Part shown: positions 18,024 to 27,834 of the stretch, one piece after another | How positions within the stretch are numbered: position 1 is the stretch's first letter | Layout of the letters: every line of letters begins with the position of its first letter | Assembly: GCA_014529675.2 (NCBI GenBank) | Contig: CP076040.1 | Coordinates: forward strand, 620,001 to 684,000 | Direction of reading: 5' to 3' | Origin: Opitutia bacterium ISCC 52 | GTDB lineage: Bacteria; Verrucomicrobiota; Verrucomicrobiia; Opitutales; UBA2995 | DNA: 64,000 nt | Made by a program: the position numbers and the translations under genes | The notes under the pieces: model-generated | What the model was told of the DNA's origin: nothing | The model's database searches: none | The model's input: the letters and a program-made list of their open reading frames with translations, nothing else

Positions 18024-18485
18024 TCAGCTACGATTCTCACAAGCCCCGTTCGCCTTGAGGCGTTCACAGGTTGCAGAGACCTGTAGACGTTGAGTGTCTA
18101 CTGCGAGTCCTAGTTTTTTAGCTACCGATTGGCCATACCATTCAAGGAAAGGCGCATCCATTTCGAAAATTTTATCGCAGTCCGTGCAGATAACTTGGGC
18201 CTGTGTAGGTTCTTCTTCTCTGGGAGTGTAGTAAAACTTGTAGTCCTTGCCGATGTCGACTTCGCGGACGGACGCACTCTCGGTCAGGATGGGCAATGTA
18301 CGGTAGACGGTTGCACGGCTGACCGTGTGGTCGATCTTGCGGGCCCGCTCAAGCAGGTCTTCAGCGGTGAAGTGATCTTCCGATTGGAAGGCGGCCTCAA
18401 ATATCGCCAGCCGTTGATTGGTTACACGGAGACCCTGTTGAGCAAGATGTGCTCTAAAATTTTCTCTGCTGGAATCGATGTTCAC
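18024..18485 (-). CDS. Fur-family transcriptional regulator, atypical metal site
   Basis: The start is taken as GTG at 18485 ([18 protein letters not shown]), because the 32 residues encoded above it resemble no Fur N-terminus and lie in the divergent promoter region with priA. Residues about 8-80 form the winged helix with [14 protein letters not shown] and [13 protein letters not shown]. The dimer part has one CxxC (CTDC), while the second structural pair is replaced by a C-x7-C ([10 protein letters not shown]). The usual HHDH segment just before the first CxxC is missing, reading [11 protein letters not shown] instead. It therefore looks like a Fur homologue with altered metal sensing; its ligand cannot be named. 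A TPR gene follows after 9 bases. Confidence 0.82.
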   Translation of the reverse strand: MNIDSSRENFRAHLAQQGLRVTNQRLAIFEAAFQSEDHFTAEDLLERARKIDHTVSRATVYRTLPILTESASVREVDIGKDYKFYYTPREEEPTQAQVICTDCDKIFEMDAPFLEWYGQSVAKKLGLAVDTQRLQVSATCERLKANGACENRS

Positions 18486-18596
18486 GCGGGTAATTGGGAA
18501 GAGTAGGAATTTGCCTAGACTAGTAGAATTACAGGAACCAATGTGGGTTCCGTCAATGATTGATCTGCCCCACCTATTCAAGGAGAAGTTGAGCTA

Positions 18597-20837
18597 ATGA
18601 CCGTGAGTATTGCACGGGTATTACCCATTAGTGGCTTTGAGAAATTGTTGGATTATCGGATTCCTACTACGATTGAGGCAGACTTGCAACTGGGGTGCCT
18701 CGTAAGGATTCCCATTCGCAACCGCCAAGAGTTGGGTGTGGTCATGGAGTTTCCTGAAAAGGCGCAACTTCCCCCAGAGAAGCTTAAACAGATCACGCAG
18801 TTGGTAATGCCTCACCCAGCATTGACTCCGGAAAGCACCGAGCTGCTCTACTGGATGCATGACTACTACGGTGCCGGCTATGAGTCCCTGCTTGAGACTT
18901 TCATCCCGGCGGCTGTGCGCAAGGGAATGGGGCAAAAACTCGAGAAGCAGGTCGTCGTAAAATTGCCCTTCGACCTGGATGCCTTTGAGCAGTTAAAAAA
19001 ACGAGCTCGAAAACAGGCGATCACCTATCAGTTTCTGCGCGACCAAATCAAACCCCTCAAAAAGAGCTTGGTCGTTAAAAGGCTGAAGATCTCCCCCTCG
19101 GTCCTCGATGGTCTGATTGAAAAAGGTCTGGTGAAGGAAGTCTCTCAGGTGGTGGAGCGTACGGCGTACGATGACGAGTTGGCTGATGCAGACCAGATCG
19201 GAGACCAGGTCTTTGATCTGACGGAAGAGCAGGATCGCTGTGTGGGATCCATCATGAAGAGTATCGCGGCGAAGAGATTTCAGGTGCACTTGCTCCACGG
19301 AGTGACCGGATCCGGGAAAACAGAAGTATATTTGCGCGCCATCGAGAGAGTCATTCAATCCGGGAAGACCGTCATATTTCTCGTGCCCGAAGTGGCATTG
19401 ACGCCTCAGACCGTGGGGCGCCTGCGAGCACGCTTCAACCGCTATGACTTCAAAACGGTTGTCTGGCACAGTCACCTGAGCAGCGGCGAGCGACTCGATG
19501 CCTGGATGAGCCTGGCATCTGGAGAAGCCAAGGTGGTCGTTGGAGCCCGGTCGGCGTTATTTGCACCGATGAAGAATGTGGGACTCATCATTGTAGATGA
19601 AGAGCACGAGCCAGCTTACAAACAAGAGGAGACCCCGCGTTATCACGCGCGCGACGTCGCTGTCTTTCGCTCAAAAATTTCCGACGCGGTTTGCGTACTC
19701 GGTTCCGCTACTCCGTCTCTGGAATCACTCTACAATGTGTCGGCAAAAAAATACATTTCCGACCGTTTGTTTAAGCGGGTTGATAACCGCCAAATGCCCA
19801 CCGTCCATGTGGTGGATATGCGACAGGAGTTTATCAGCCAGAAAGGAGCCGTGACCCTTTCCCGCATGTTGGTGAATCAACTACGGGACCGCTTGGAACG
19901 AAAAGAGCAGGCCATTCTATTTATCAACAGGCGGGGATATTCGCGCAGTATGATTTGTCCCGAGTGTGGTTGGGTGGCGATGTGCAAGCATTGTAGTATC
20001 CCCATGACCTTTCACCGGAAGATCAACCGATTGGTATGTCACCTCTGTGGCGACGGCCATGATGCCCATTCGCGTTGTCAGGAGTGTCGTTCTTCCAAAA
20101 TTAAATGGAAAGGCACCGGCACCCAGAAAGTTGAGGAAGTGGTTAAGCAGGTTATGCCTCATGCCACGGTTGTTCGCATTGATGCAGATACCATGCAGAA
20201 GAAGAATCTCTTCCGGAAAATCCTGGGTGACTTTCGCCGCGGCCGTATCGATATCCTCGTCGGAACGCAGATGATTGCCAAGGGGCTGGACTTCCCCAAC
20301 GTGACTTTGGTCGGACTCATTGATGCGGATATTTCCATGCACGTACCAGATTTCCGGGCACACGAAAGAACCTTCCAATTACTTGTCCAAGTTGCGGGAC
20401 GAGCGGGGAGGGGCGACATTGCTGGTGAGGTCATTGTTCAATCGTTCACGCCTCATGTGGGTCCTATTCAGTACGCTCGACGAGAGGACTTTGATGGATT
20501 CCTGGAAGAGGAATTACTTGTCCGCAAAGAACACGAATATCCTCCTTACAGAAATCTCATCCATCATCTCTTTCGCGGCATGAATCCGGAGAAAGTCGAG
20601 TTCTACGCCGAGCAATGGGTTAAGCACTTGGAGAAGTCTGACCTTAACTGGCTCGAGATTCGCGGCCCGGTCCCTGCACCCATTGAGAAGATCAAAGACT
20701 ACTACCGCTACCAGATTTGGTATTTCACCAAGAACGTCTCAAAAACCATGCCAGCCTTGGTTGCACTTCGCGAAGACTTCCCCATGTCCGAAGACGTAAT
20801 CGACGTGTTTGACGTCAACCCCGTCAACCTCGTCTAA
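18597..20837 (+). CDS. priA: Primosomal replication protein N' (PriA helicase)
   Basis: PriA restarts stalled replication forks by binding D-loops and loading the replicative helicase. The 746-residue protein has the 3' DNA-binding domain at the N-terminus (IARVLPISGFEKLLDYRIP), a superfamily 2 helicase core with Walker A HGVTGSGKTE (about 234-243) and a DEEH box, a cysteine-rich zinc insert (CPEC, CKHC, CHLC, CQEC; roughly 448-500) and the late motif QVAGRAGRG. Length fits the family. A good ribosome site, AAGGAG, precedes the ATG by 12 bases. It is divergent from the Fur-type gene and is followed by a 686-base non-coding region with inverted repeats. Confidence 0.96.
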   Translation: MTVSIARVLPISGFEKLLDYRIPTTIEADLQLGCLVRIPIRNRQELGVVMEFPEKAQLPPEKLKQITQLVMPHPALTPESTELLYWMHDYYGAGYESLLETFIPAAVRKGMGQKLEKQVVVKLPFDLDAFEQLKKRARKQAITYQFLRDQIKPLKKSLVVKRLKISPSVLDGLIEKGLVKEVSQVVERTAYDDELADADQIGDQVFDLTEEQDRCVGSIMKSIAAKRFQVHLLHGVTGSGKTEVYLRAIERVIQSGKTVIFLVPEVALTPQTVGRLRARFNRYDFKTVVWHSHLSSGERLDAWMSLASGEAKVVVGARSALFAPMKNVGLIIVDEEHEPAYKQEETPRYHARDVAVFRSKISDAVCVLGSATPSLESLYNVSAKKYISDRLFKRVDNRQMPTVHVVDMRQEFISQKGAVTLSRMLVNQLRDRLERKEQAILFINRRGYSRSMICPECGWVAMCKHCSIPMTFHRKINRLVCHLCGDGHDAHSRCQECRSSKIKWKGTGTQKVEEVVKQVMPHATVVRIDADTMQKKNLFRKILGDFRRGRIDILVGTQMIAKGLDFPNVTLVGLIDADISMHVPDFRAHERTFQLLVQVAGRAGRGDIAGEVIVQSFTPHVGPIQYARREDFDGFLEEELLVRKEHEYPPYRNLIHHLFRGMNPEKVEFYAEQWVKHLEKSDLNWLEIRGPVPAPIEKIKDYYRYQIWYFTKNVSKTMPALVALREDFPMSEDVIDVFDVNPVNLV

Positions 20838-20940
20838 ATACGATTTTGAATGGGTGGGTGAAACGGTCGGTAAATTTTGATATTTTGTAGACCCCGTAGG
20901 CGTTTACTTTGATTTAGGTTTTCCAGTTCCACCCACCCGC

Positions 20941-21040
20941 GGGTCAACATGCCGAATGTTCGTCGGCCCTTGCTCAATCACGCACAGGCGTGCGCTCACT
21001 CTCAAAGGCTTCCTCAATGTCGACATCTTGACTCCGTCAA
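20941..21040 (+). repeat. Dispersed ~100-base repeat (GCCGAATGTT ... ACTCCGTCA), plus-oriented copy
   Basis: Shared landmarks with 32198-32302 are ATGCCGAATGTT, a central hairpin ACGCAC...GTGCGCTC, and TCGACATCTTGACTCCGTCA. The central stem here is CGCAC (20981-20985) with GTGCG (20990-20994). It is non-coding and lies downstream of priA. Confidence 0.6.
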
Positions 21041-21318
21041 AACCGTATTTAGAACCGTCGTACCTCGCAGATACTCGTGCGCTGAAGCATCGAAGTTTAT
21101 TGAACTCACTTATACTCAGTCTAGATTTCAGTCCCATGCGTGGTAGGATAGATATTCCTTTGTAGAATGTAAGTGTTCGAAACGCCTGCGATGTTCTAGA
21201 GTGAATTGATACGGGATCTAGATGTCTCGTTTAACGACAACAGTTTCGAATATGACTACTACTGAACTTTGTAGTTTATAGGCGTCCCTACGCCCGCGAC
21301 TCTTTAGAGTTGTTTATA

Positions 21319-21421
21319 CGGAGTCGAGGCGTCGGGCTTGACGATTGATAGACAAAAGAGCGCACGTCTGTGCGTGACTGAAGGCGAGAATGAGGAACAA
21401 CCGGCGAGTCGGCCCGAGGAT
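21319..21421 (-). repeat. Dispersed ~100-base repeat, minus-oriented copy
   Basis: Read on the plus strand, GGAGTCGAGGCGTCGGGCTT, GACGATTGATAGACAAAAGA, GCGCAC...GTGCGTGACTGAAG and the closing CGGCGAGTCGGCCCGAGGAT line up almost base for base with the reverse complement of 32198-32302. It is inverted relative to the copy at 20941. Confidence 0.6.
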
Positions 21422-21523
21422 AGGTGCAAACGAAAACCTTGGTCTATGCTTCCACCCACGGATTTCAGATATTATTAGGAATTTAGAATCCCTTTGCTCC
21501 TATCCGTTAGAGCCAAGTCTAAA

Positions 21524-22930
21524 CTAAACGACTTCCCAGCCAGATCGGACAGGCTCTTTGATAAACCGATCGGCTTCGGGCAGCCCCTTCGCCTTCATGT
21601 TCTTGGCGTCCCATTCGATCCTGGCACCGCCCATACGAACGGAAAGCACACCGAGTAATGCGATCTCTGTCAGACGCGCTGAGTATTCAAAATTCGCACT
21701 GGCAGCGGGTCCGCCTTTGATGGCTTCGATCCAATCACTGTGATGACCACTGACTCGGCGAATCGATTTTTTGGGCTTGTTGATCGATCCACGTAGTTCT
21801 TGTGGGAAGATGCGTGGACTTCCTCCTGCACCATCGCACTGGATGGTTCCTTTGCTGCCTTCGAAGAGAAGGCCGCGTTTGGACAATTGGAAATTATCAG
21901 GGAACGACTCGTGGTGTGCGGGGCGGCCTGCGCCGGCATACCAGGTAACCTTTATGGCTTTTTGTTTTCCTTTAGCTTTGAAGTCGAAATATCCGAGCTC
22001 TCCATGAGGTACGATTTCTTCATTGCTTTGACCAATGGGGTAGACCTGGACCGAGTCGGGGGTTTCCAGGTCGTAGGCCCAGACCGTTGCGTCCATATCG
22101 TGGCAGGCAAAGTCTCCGATGGCTCCACATCCAAAGCGCCAGAAGTCACGCCACTTAACCGGAGTATAATCTTCGTGGTACGGGATAGATTCCCGTGGCC
22201 CTAGCCACTTATCCCAGTCGAAATCGGGTTGAGGAACGGTGGTGCCGAGTGGCATGTTGTGCAGTCCGTTGGTCCAACGTGTAGCGTGGCACCAGGAGTG
22301 GGCTTGCTCTACGTCACCGATGGCACCGGCTTGGAGTAATTCCACTACTTGGCGAATACCTTCAGAGCTGTGCCCCATATTACCCATTTGGGTAGCCACA
22401 CCGGTCTCTTTCGCGATTTGGGCCAGCTTGCGGTTTTCCCACAAGTTATGTGCCATAGGTTTTTCGACGTAAACATGTTTGCCCGCACGCATGGAGTTAG
22501 AGGCGACAAAGGCATGGGTATGATCAGGTGTGGCGCAGAGGACTGCGTCGAGTGCGGATTCCTTTTCAAGCATCTCCAGGAAATCGACATACTCTGCGAC
22601 TTTGTAGTTGGGTGATTTCTTTTGGTAGTGCTCTTCGATCTCGTCTTTCACCGGACCCCGTCCGGCGATATCGCGGTAGTAAAATGAGTTGAGATTCCAG
22701 TACTCGGCGGGATCCGCAATGGCTGTAACTTGCACATCGTCCAGCATGAGCAGTTGGCGCATGTTGTGTTGTCCTTGTCCGCCACAACCAACGATTCCGA
22801 CATTCACCTTTTCACTCGGTGCAACAAAGTTGGCACCCCCTAGCACGTGGCGAGGAATGATCATGGGGAATGAGAGAGCTGCGGTAGCGGTGGCCGCCGT
22901 TTTGACGAAGTTTCTGCGAGATACGGACAT
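21524..22930 (-). CDS. Tat-exported Gfo/Idh/MocA-family oxidoreductase
   Basis: This 468-residue protein starts with a twin-arginine signal (SRRNFVKTAATATAALSF), so it is folded with cofactor before export. The Rossmann motif VGIVGCGGQGQHN follows (about 43-55). The family EKP catalytic-lysine motif is seen as KHVYVEKPMAHN, and the C-terminal barrel holds WRDFWRFGCGAIGDFACHDMD, where G-D-F/x-x-x-H residues normally complete the sugar site. Members oxidise or isomerise sugar derivatives with tightly held NAD(P). The adjacent gene at 23056 is a second Tat-exported member; both are on the minus strand 125 bases apart. Substrate unknown; glycan-derived sugars are likely from context. Confidence 0.92.
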   Translation of the reverse strand: MSVSRRNFVKTAATATAALSFPMIIPRHVLGGANFVAPSEKVNVGIVGCGGQGQHNMRQLLMLDDVQVTAIADPAEYWNLNSFYYRDIAGRGPVKDEIEEHYQKKSPNYKVAEYVDFLEMLEKESALDAVLCATPDHTHAFVASNSMRAGKHVYVEKPMAHNLWENRKLAQIAKETGVATQMGNMGHSSEGIRQVVELLQAGAIGDVEQAHSWCHATRWTNGLHNMPLGTTVPQPDFDWDKWLGPRESIPYHEDYTPVKWRDFWRFGCGAIGDFACHDMDATVWAYDLETPDSVQVYPIGQSNEEIVPHGELGYFDFKAKGKQKAIKVTWYAGAGRPAHHESFPDNFQLSKRGLLFEGSKGTIQCDGAGGSPRIFPQELRGSINKPKKSIRRVSGHHSDWIEAIKGGPAASANFEYSARLTEIALLGVLSVRMGGARIEWDAKNMKAKGLPEADRFIKEPVRSGWEVV

Positions 22931-23055
22931 GGTGTTCTGATTGCCTTTGAGTTTACGACTATACCGCTGTATAACAAAGTGCTAAGCGCATTTTCTTCAA
23001 GAGAATTTAAGTTGGTCGTGTAGCAAGCTACCTTCCTACATGCTAAAAGACTTTT

Positions 23056-24369
23056 CTATACCAGCTTGGTGACCCCTGGCACTGCGACCTCTGCCAGCGG
23101 CAGTTCGCCAAATTTCCATTTCTTTGGAGTCAGATCCATCTTGGACGCATTCATGGCCCATTCCCATTTCAGAGCGCGTCCCGAGTAAGCAGCCATACGA
23201 CCGAGAATGGCGGTCATGGTGCTTTGGGCGATGCGTTCACCTTCGTTGATGGCCTTGCTGTTCCGAATGGAGTCGAGCGTATCGGCGTATTCAACGACCG
23301 CGGGATTCGGTGTTGGGCCGTCGTATTCCCAATTCTTTTTTCCAGAAATGGTAGCATTAGCGAAGCTGGACTTAAGCTGGCCTTGCGTGCCGAACATGAG
23401 CAAATCATTCCGTCCACTGATACCGTCCATTTGTGCACCGAGGTGGGTAATGCGAGCTCCATTGGCGTACTCGTATTCGACGGAAATATTATCCCAGACA
23501 TTTGGATAAGCCGGACCGGTGCGTGACTGACGACCACCGGTGCCGATTACTTGGACGGGATGCCCACCCATAATCCAGTCCACGATGTCCAGATTGTGCA
23601 CGTGCTGCTCAACGATAAAATCTCCGGACGACCAGGTACAGAACAACCAGCGACGCAGTTGCCATTCCATATCCGACCATTCAGGTCTGCGAACCGCTTC
23701 GCTTTCACGCCAGTTGCTCAGGGCACCTCCCAGACGTGTAGATTGACCGCTCATGATTTCTCCCATGGCGCCTCCACGAACTTGTTCGACGAGAGCTTGA
23801 AAATGACGGCCTCGGCGCATCTGAGTTCCAGCGACAACGGTCAGGCCTTTCTTCGCGGCCATCTTCGACGTTTCCACGATGTGCTTCACACCGGCTGGAT
23901 CCACCGCGACTGGTTTTTCAATAAAGCAATGCTTGCCTGCTTCAACTGCGGCGCGGAAATGCAAAGGACGAAATACAGGCGGAGTGGTGAGGATGATCAG
24001 GTCCACATCGCTTTCGATGACCTTCTTGTAGGCATCGAATCCATGGAACATGTTCTCCTTTTTAACCTTATAGATTTTGTCGAAAGGAAGTTCTCTGCGT
24101 TTGAAACTGGCTTGAATCCGGTCCTTTGCCAGATCGAGGTGGTCCTTGAAAAGATCACCCATGGCAACGAGCTCGATGTTCTGGTCGGCGGTAGCACAGT
24201 CCGTGATTCCAGCGCCACATCCACGGCCGCCCAGACCAATCAGTCCTACACGGACTTTTCCCTTATGGTGGTTGCCATATACGTTGGGAACATTGGCGAG
24301 TAGGGAAGCAGCTCCTGCGGCTCCGGTGGTTTTAATAAATCTGCGACGGGATATGGGATCGATGTTCAT
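23056..24369 (-). CDS. Tat-exported Gfo/Idh/MocA-family oxidoreductase
   Basis: A 437-residue paralogue of the downstream gene. It has a twin-arginine signal (SRRRFIKTTGAAGAASLL), a dinucleotide-binding loop VGLIGLGGRGCG (about 40-51), the catalytic EKP motif in KHCFIEKPVAVDP, and a C-terminal domain with FIVEQHVHNLDIVDWIMGGHP, where the conserved catalytic histidine and aspartate fall. The upstream and downstream members probably act on related sugars in the periplasm. It is divergent from the truncated leucine-rich-repeat gene at 24460. No specific substrate can be assigned. Confidence 0.92.
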   Translation of the reverse strand: MNIDPISRRRFIKTTGAAGAASLLANVPNVYGNHHKGKVRVGLIGLGGRGCGAGITDCATADQNIELVAMGDLFKDHLDLAKDRIQASFKRRELPFDKIYKVKKENMFHGFDAYKKVIESDVDLIILTTPPVFRPLHFRAAVEAGKHCFIEKPVAVDPAGVKHIVETSKMAAKKGLTVVAGTQMRRGRHFQALVEQVRGGAMGEIMSGQSTRLGGALSNWRESEAVRRPEWSDMEWQLRRWLFCTWSSGDFIVEQHVHNLDIVDWIMGGHPVQVIGTGGRQSRTGPAYPNVWDNISVEYEYANGARITHLGAQMDGISGRNDLLMFGTQGQLKSSFANATISGKKNWEYDGPTPNPAVVEYADTLDSIRNSKAINEGERIAQSTMTAILGRMAAYSGRALKWEWAMNASKMDLTPKKWKFGELPLAEVAVPGVTKLV

Positions 24370-24459
24370 AATAATCTTGGGGTGAAATATTTTAGATACC
24401 TTAACTTAGGTTGACGAAATCACTATAAAATAGTTCCTTAGGAAAAGACTATGCAATAA

Positions 24460-25332
24460 TTGTATTTCAGTTATCACTTATTCAGCGACCTGAGCCCTAT
24501 TTCTGAATTAACCAGCTTAAGGAAAATTGGGATGTCTACTAACCGAATCATAGACATTTCGCCTTTATCTGGTCTCGGAAATCTTACGGAGCTAAATTTG
24601 AGTTACAATCAAATCACCGATGCAAGCCCTTTGGCTGGTTCGACAAATTTAACCAACCTCAATCTTGTCGGCAATAACCTAGCTGAACCTCCTCCAGTTC
24701 AGAGTAAAGGAGGTCTTTTGGATAACCATGAAGATAGCAGTGTTTTGGATGCCTTGCTTTCGCTGAATACGTTGAACCTTGCTGACAATCAAATCATCGA
24801 CTTATCACCCTTGGCTAATTTGGCTGACTTAGAGTCGATTGATCTGAGTGGAAACTTAGTCGAAGTTATTGAGAGTCTTGCTTCCTTACCTGGTTTGGAG
24901 TCGATTGACTTAAGTGGAAATCAGGTGATCGATATTACTCCACTGGGGTCTTTGGACTTATTGGAAGTCATCGATATTACTGACAATGCAATCTCTGATA
25001 TCAAAGCTCTTTCAAACCTTGATAATTTGACTGAAATTAATCTTGGTGAAAATCCGATCGATCTGTCCGATGGATCTCTACAGCAGGTAATTCTTTCCAA
25101 ACTGTCTTCGTCCATAGCCGAAAACTTGGAGGACAAAGAAACCATTCAATTAATCTTGGGCGAATCAACTGAAGGGGAAAGTGAACTCCTCTTGTTCTGG
25201 TCTGCCACAGGAACACTCCAAATCTCCAATGATCTGATCATTTGGGAAGACGTTCCTGATGCGATTGCGCCGTTTACGCTACCAGCGTCAAACGAAGTGC
25301 AAACCTTTTGGCGTATCGTAGAATCCGACTAG
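24460..25332 (+). pseudogene. 5'-truncated leucine-rich-repeat surface protein
   Basis: The frame codes for about eight internalin-type 22-residue repeats (pattern L-x-x-L-x-x-I-D-L-S-x-N-x-I-x-D-I-x-P-L), from residue 8 to about 205. A C-terminal module (about 225-290, LILGESTEGESELLLFWSA ... PFTLPASNEVQTFWRIVESD) resembles the tail found on many secreted Verrucomicrobia proteins. There is no signal peptide and no good start: the frame opens at TTG 24460, directly after an in-frame TAA at 24457, and begins in the middle of a repeat. This suggests loss of the 5' end. A proline/acid-rich insert (EPPPVQSKGG ...) interrupts the repeats near residues 75-97. Translation from ATG 24532 is possible, but the product would stay in the cytoplasm. 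Confidence 0.7.
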
Positions 25333-25452
25333 GAAATGCCTAGTCTAACCTGGCTATCCTAATGTAATGATGCCAGGGAGCCTGAGTATGTTTTTCGGAC
25401 TCTAATTAGCGGAGGTCATGGCGAGTTCAGCTTTGCTAAAATCCACTTGAGA

Positions 25453-26562
25453 TTAACGTGTAACGAGATCTGAGATGCTCTTGTCGATGGGCAGCGTAGC
25501 GGCGGGTTTGAGGTCGCCTTGCTCTGTGATATGAAATGCGTGAAGGATGCCGCTTTTGAAAGCGGTGACGAGGAGGACCTGGCCGTCGGGGGAGAAGGCG
25601 AACCCCCAGGGGATTTCCCCGGTAGGAGTGAGGCCAAGATGTTTTAAAGAACCATCGTCGTTCACGCGGTAGCGGTTGATGCCGTTGGGGAGGGTAGCTT
25701 CGTTGCCACTCCGTTGGCCGGTGAAGAGGAATTTTCCGTCCTGGCTGATGGCGCAGTCGGAAGCGGAGGTGCCTTTTTCAGGGCCTTGGTCTGAGGGGAT
25801 GACGTCGATGACCTGTTTCAGGGTGAGCTGACCACTCGTGCGGTTTCTTTCGTAAACCGAAGCCCCTAGACCTTGTTCATTACTAAAGTAAACCAGGGGA
25901 AGTTTGGGATGGTAGGCGATATGACGAGGGCCTGTGCCTTTGGGTGGATTCGCATTGTGGGGCTCAAGAGGTGTTAGAGCACCGGTGTCAGAGTCGAAGG
26001 CGTACTGGAGAATGGCGTTGGAGTCTTTAACATAGGGAATGTAAACGAAACGGCTGTCGGGTGAGGTTAAAACCGCATGAGCGGCATTGCGACCTTCATC
26101 GAGGAATGCGACTCGAGAGCCGGGTTTACCTTGTTCGTCGAGAGCGTAGACGTCGATGTGACCACCGCGGTAGTCAGCTCCGAGCAGAAAACGCTGATCA
26201 CGATCAAGGGAGAGGTAGGCATAGCCGTGGTCGAGGGTGAGGGGAGTGTGGTTCTTGTAGCTACCGTCGGCTTCGAGAGTGATGATGGCGGCAGGAGAGT
26301 TTCCTTCGTCACCTACGTTGGTAGAGACATAGAGCAACGGCTCTTCCGGGTGGGCCACGATGGTGGCAGGAACAAAGCCAAGGTCGACTTTTTCGTCGAC
26401 GGTGAGGGAGAGCTCGTCGCCCTTCTCTGTGGCGTGAACGATCCATAGTTGGTTCGTCGTGCGGCTGGGGAGGTAAGCATTGAAGTCGGCGGCAAGAGAA
26501 TGAGCCCACAGCACAGACAGAATGCTCAGAAGGGTTTGGATTGTTGTTGGACTGGATTTCAT
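25453..26562 (-). CDS. Exported lactonase-family (YbhE/Pgl beta-propeller) protein
   Basis: This 369-residue protein has a Sec signal (MKSSPTTIQTLLSILSVLWAHSLA) and a seven-bladed propeller like that of 6-phosphogluconolactonase of the YbhE type. Recognisable blade text is HAVLTSPDSRFVYIPYVKDS, PLEPHNANPPKGTGPRHIAYHPKLPLVYFSNE, SDCAISQDGKFLFTGQR and IPWGFAFSPDGQVLLV. The GPRHIAFHP block is a strong family marker. The exported form is common in Verrucomicrobia and Planctomycetes, where it probably opens sugar lactones made by periplasmic dehydrogenases; that role is inferred from the Gfo/Idh/MocA neighbours. It stands alone on the minus strand. Confidence 0.87.
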   Translation of the reverse strand: MKSSPTTIQTLLSILSVLWAHSLAADFNAYLPSRTTNQLWIVHATEKGDELSLTVDEKVDLGFVPATIVAHPEEPLLYVSTNVGDEGNSPAAIITLEADGSYKNHTPLTLDHGYAYLSLDRDQRFLLGADYRGGHIDVYALDEQGKPGSRVAFLDEGRNAAHAVLTSPDSRFVYIPYVKDSNAILQYAFDSDTGALTPLEPHNANPPKGTGPRHIAYHPKLPLVYFSNEQGLGASVYERNRTSGQLTLKQVIDVIPSDQGPEKGTSASDCAISQDGKFLFTGQRSGNEATLPNGINRYRVNDDGSLKHLGLTPTGEIPWGFAFSPDGQVLLVTAFKSGILHAFHITEQGDLKPAATLPIDKSISDLVTR

Positions 26563-26749
26563 GACTAATAGGGATGGGTGATGTTGTTCATTATTAAGGC
26601 GACTTTTAAAATGTCGAGTATTTGCTATGTGGATACTTGCCCGGAGTTTGAATATAGAAGGCTGATGTGACTGTGAGAAACCTGTCGATTGAATCTTGCT
26701 TCTAGGTATGAAATTGACTCACAGGGGTGAATGAAGCTTTTTCTTTTGC

Positions 26750-27778
26750 ATGTATAAATCTGCAATTATTGGTGTGAGTGGTCCAAGGGCGAGTGAGCAT
26801 GCTGCGGCCTATGTGCATGTAAAACGAAGCACGTTGGCAGCGGTCAGTACTAGGAATGAAGAGAACCTAAGGGCATTCGCAGCTCAGCATGGAGTGGGAC
26901 ATGCTTATACAGACTATCGAAGGATGTTTGCTGAAGTGCAGCCACATGTGGTCCATGTTAACACTCCGCCTCATGTGAGAGTAGAGGTTTTAGAGGCAGC
27001 TATCGAAGCGGGAGTGCCAGCTATTGTTTGTGAAAAACCGATCGTCCTTTCTTTTGAGGACTTGAGTCAGATACGGGCATTAGCTGCATCGAGTAAGTGC
27101 AAGGTGGCAGTTAACCATCAGCTACATTTTCATCCCAATAGATTCTCTTTGCAACAGCAGGTGGCCAACGGTGCGATTGGTCGAGTGACGCATGTCGATG
27201 TCAGCTCCCAACTGAATGTCGTTCATCAAGGCACACACGTCTTACAGGCCATCGCAGCATTTATTCCCGGTTCGAAGGTCGTTTCGGTTCGGGCTACGGC
27301 AACTGGGATTGAAGGTTTAGTCGATAATCCTAGGCATCATTACGCGCCGGATCAGGTACAGGCCGAGATTGTTTATGATAACGGCGTTGAGGCGACTTTG
27401 AACTGTGGGCCAGGGGCACCTTCCGTCGACGGCGCACATGAGATTAACCACCACAAGCGAATCTCGGTGAAAGGAACGGAAGGCGATTTGTTATGGAGCA
27501 TGTGGGGGTGGCAATTGAACACCGCGGACGGCCAAACGAGTGGGGTGCACGATTATTTTGAAGAAGATATTTTGGGACAAGCTGCGATGGTCGAGTCTAT
27601 GATCGATTGGATCGAAGATGATGACTCGCCGATGCCGCTGTGTCTGGACAATGCGCTTGCAGACTTTGAAATCATCATGGGCATGTATCAGAGTATTATA
27701 AGTGAGAGGACCATCACCTTTCCCCTGCAGCCGGAAGGCGACATCCTAAACAAGATCCGCGAAAAACTGAAGGACTGA
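26750..27778 (+). CDS. Gfo/Idh/MocA-family oxidoreductase (cytoplasmic)
   Basis: A 342-residue member with no export signal. The Rossmann start SAIIGVSGPRASEHA (about 4-18) is a variant of the usual GxGxxG loop, since it reads GVSGPRA. The EKP catalytic motif appears as AIVCEKPIVLS (about 92-102), followed by NHQLHFHP, which is the (R/N)-x-x-x-x-(F/H)-x-P segment of the family. The barrel carries the late motif DYFEEDILGQAAMVESMIDWIEDD. It is diverged from both Tat-exported relatives in this window. Substrate unknown. It lies between convergent and divergent neighbours and appears monocistronic. Confidence 0.88.
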   Translation: MYKSAIIGVSGPRASEHAAAYVHVKRSTLAAVSTRNEENLRAFAAQHGVGHAYTDYRRMFAEVQPHVVHVNTPPHVRVEVLEAAIEAGVPAIVCEKPIVLSFEDLSQIRALAASSKCKVAVNHQLHFHPNRFSLQQQVANGAIGRVTHVDVSSQLNVVHQGTHVLQAIAAFIPGSKVVSVRATATGIEGLVDNPRHHYAPDQVQAEIVYDNGVEATLNCGPGAPSVDGAHEINHHKRISVKGTEGDLLWSMWGWQLNTADGQTSGVHDYFEEDILGQAAMVESMIDWIEDDDSPMPLCLDNALADFEIIMGMYQSIISERTITFPLQPEGDILNKIREKLKD

Positions 27779-27834
27779 TAGGCCTAGGAAGCTGTCTTAG
27801 CTTTTAGCTTAGCCGACTGTAAATCCTGGCGGGA

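Larger units (their letters stand above)
20838..21523. other. 686-base non-coding region bounded by inverted dispersed repeats
   Basis: No convincing gene lies between priA and the Gfo/Idh/MocA gene that converges on it. A 9-bp inverted pair (GGGTGGGTG at 20852-20860, CACCCACCC at 20930-20938) opens the region. A dispersed repeat then sits at 20941-21040, and a second copy in opposite orientation at 21319-21421. The 280 bases between the copies are AT-richer and have no long open frame. The layout looks like a small non-autonomous mobile unit or two independent repeat insertions. Confidence 0.5.

Noticed and set aside
20949-21165. Short plus-strand open frames after priA
   Set aside because: They run through the dispersed repeat and have no recognisable protein content.
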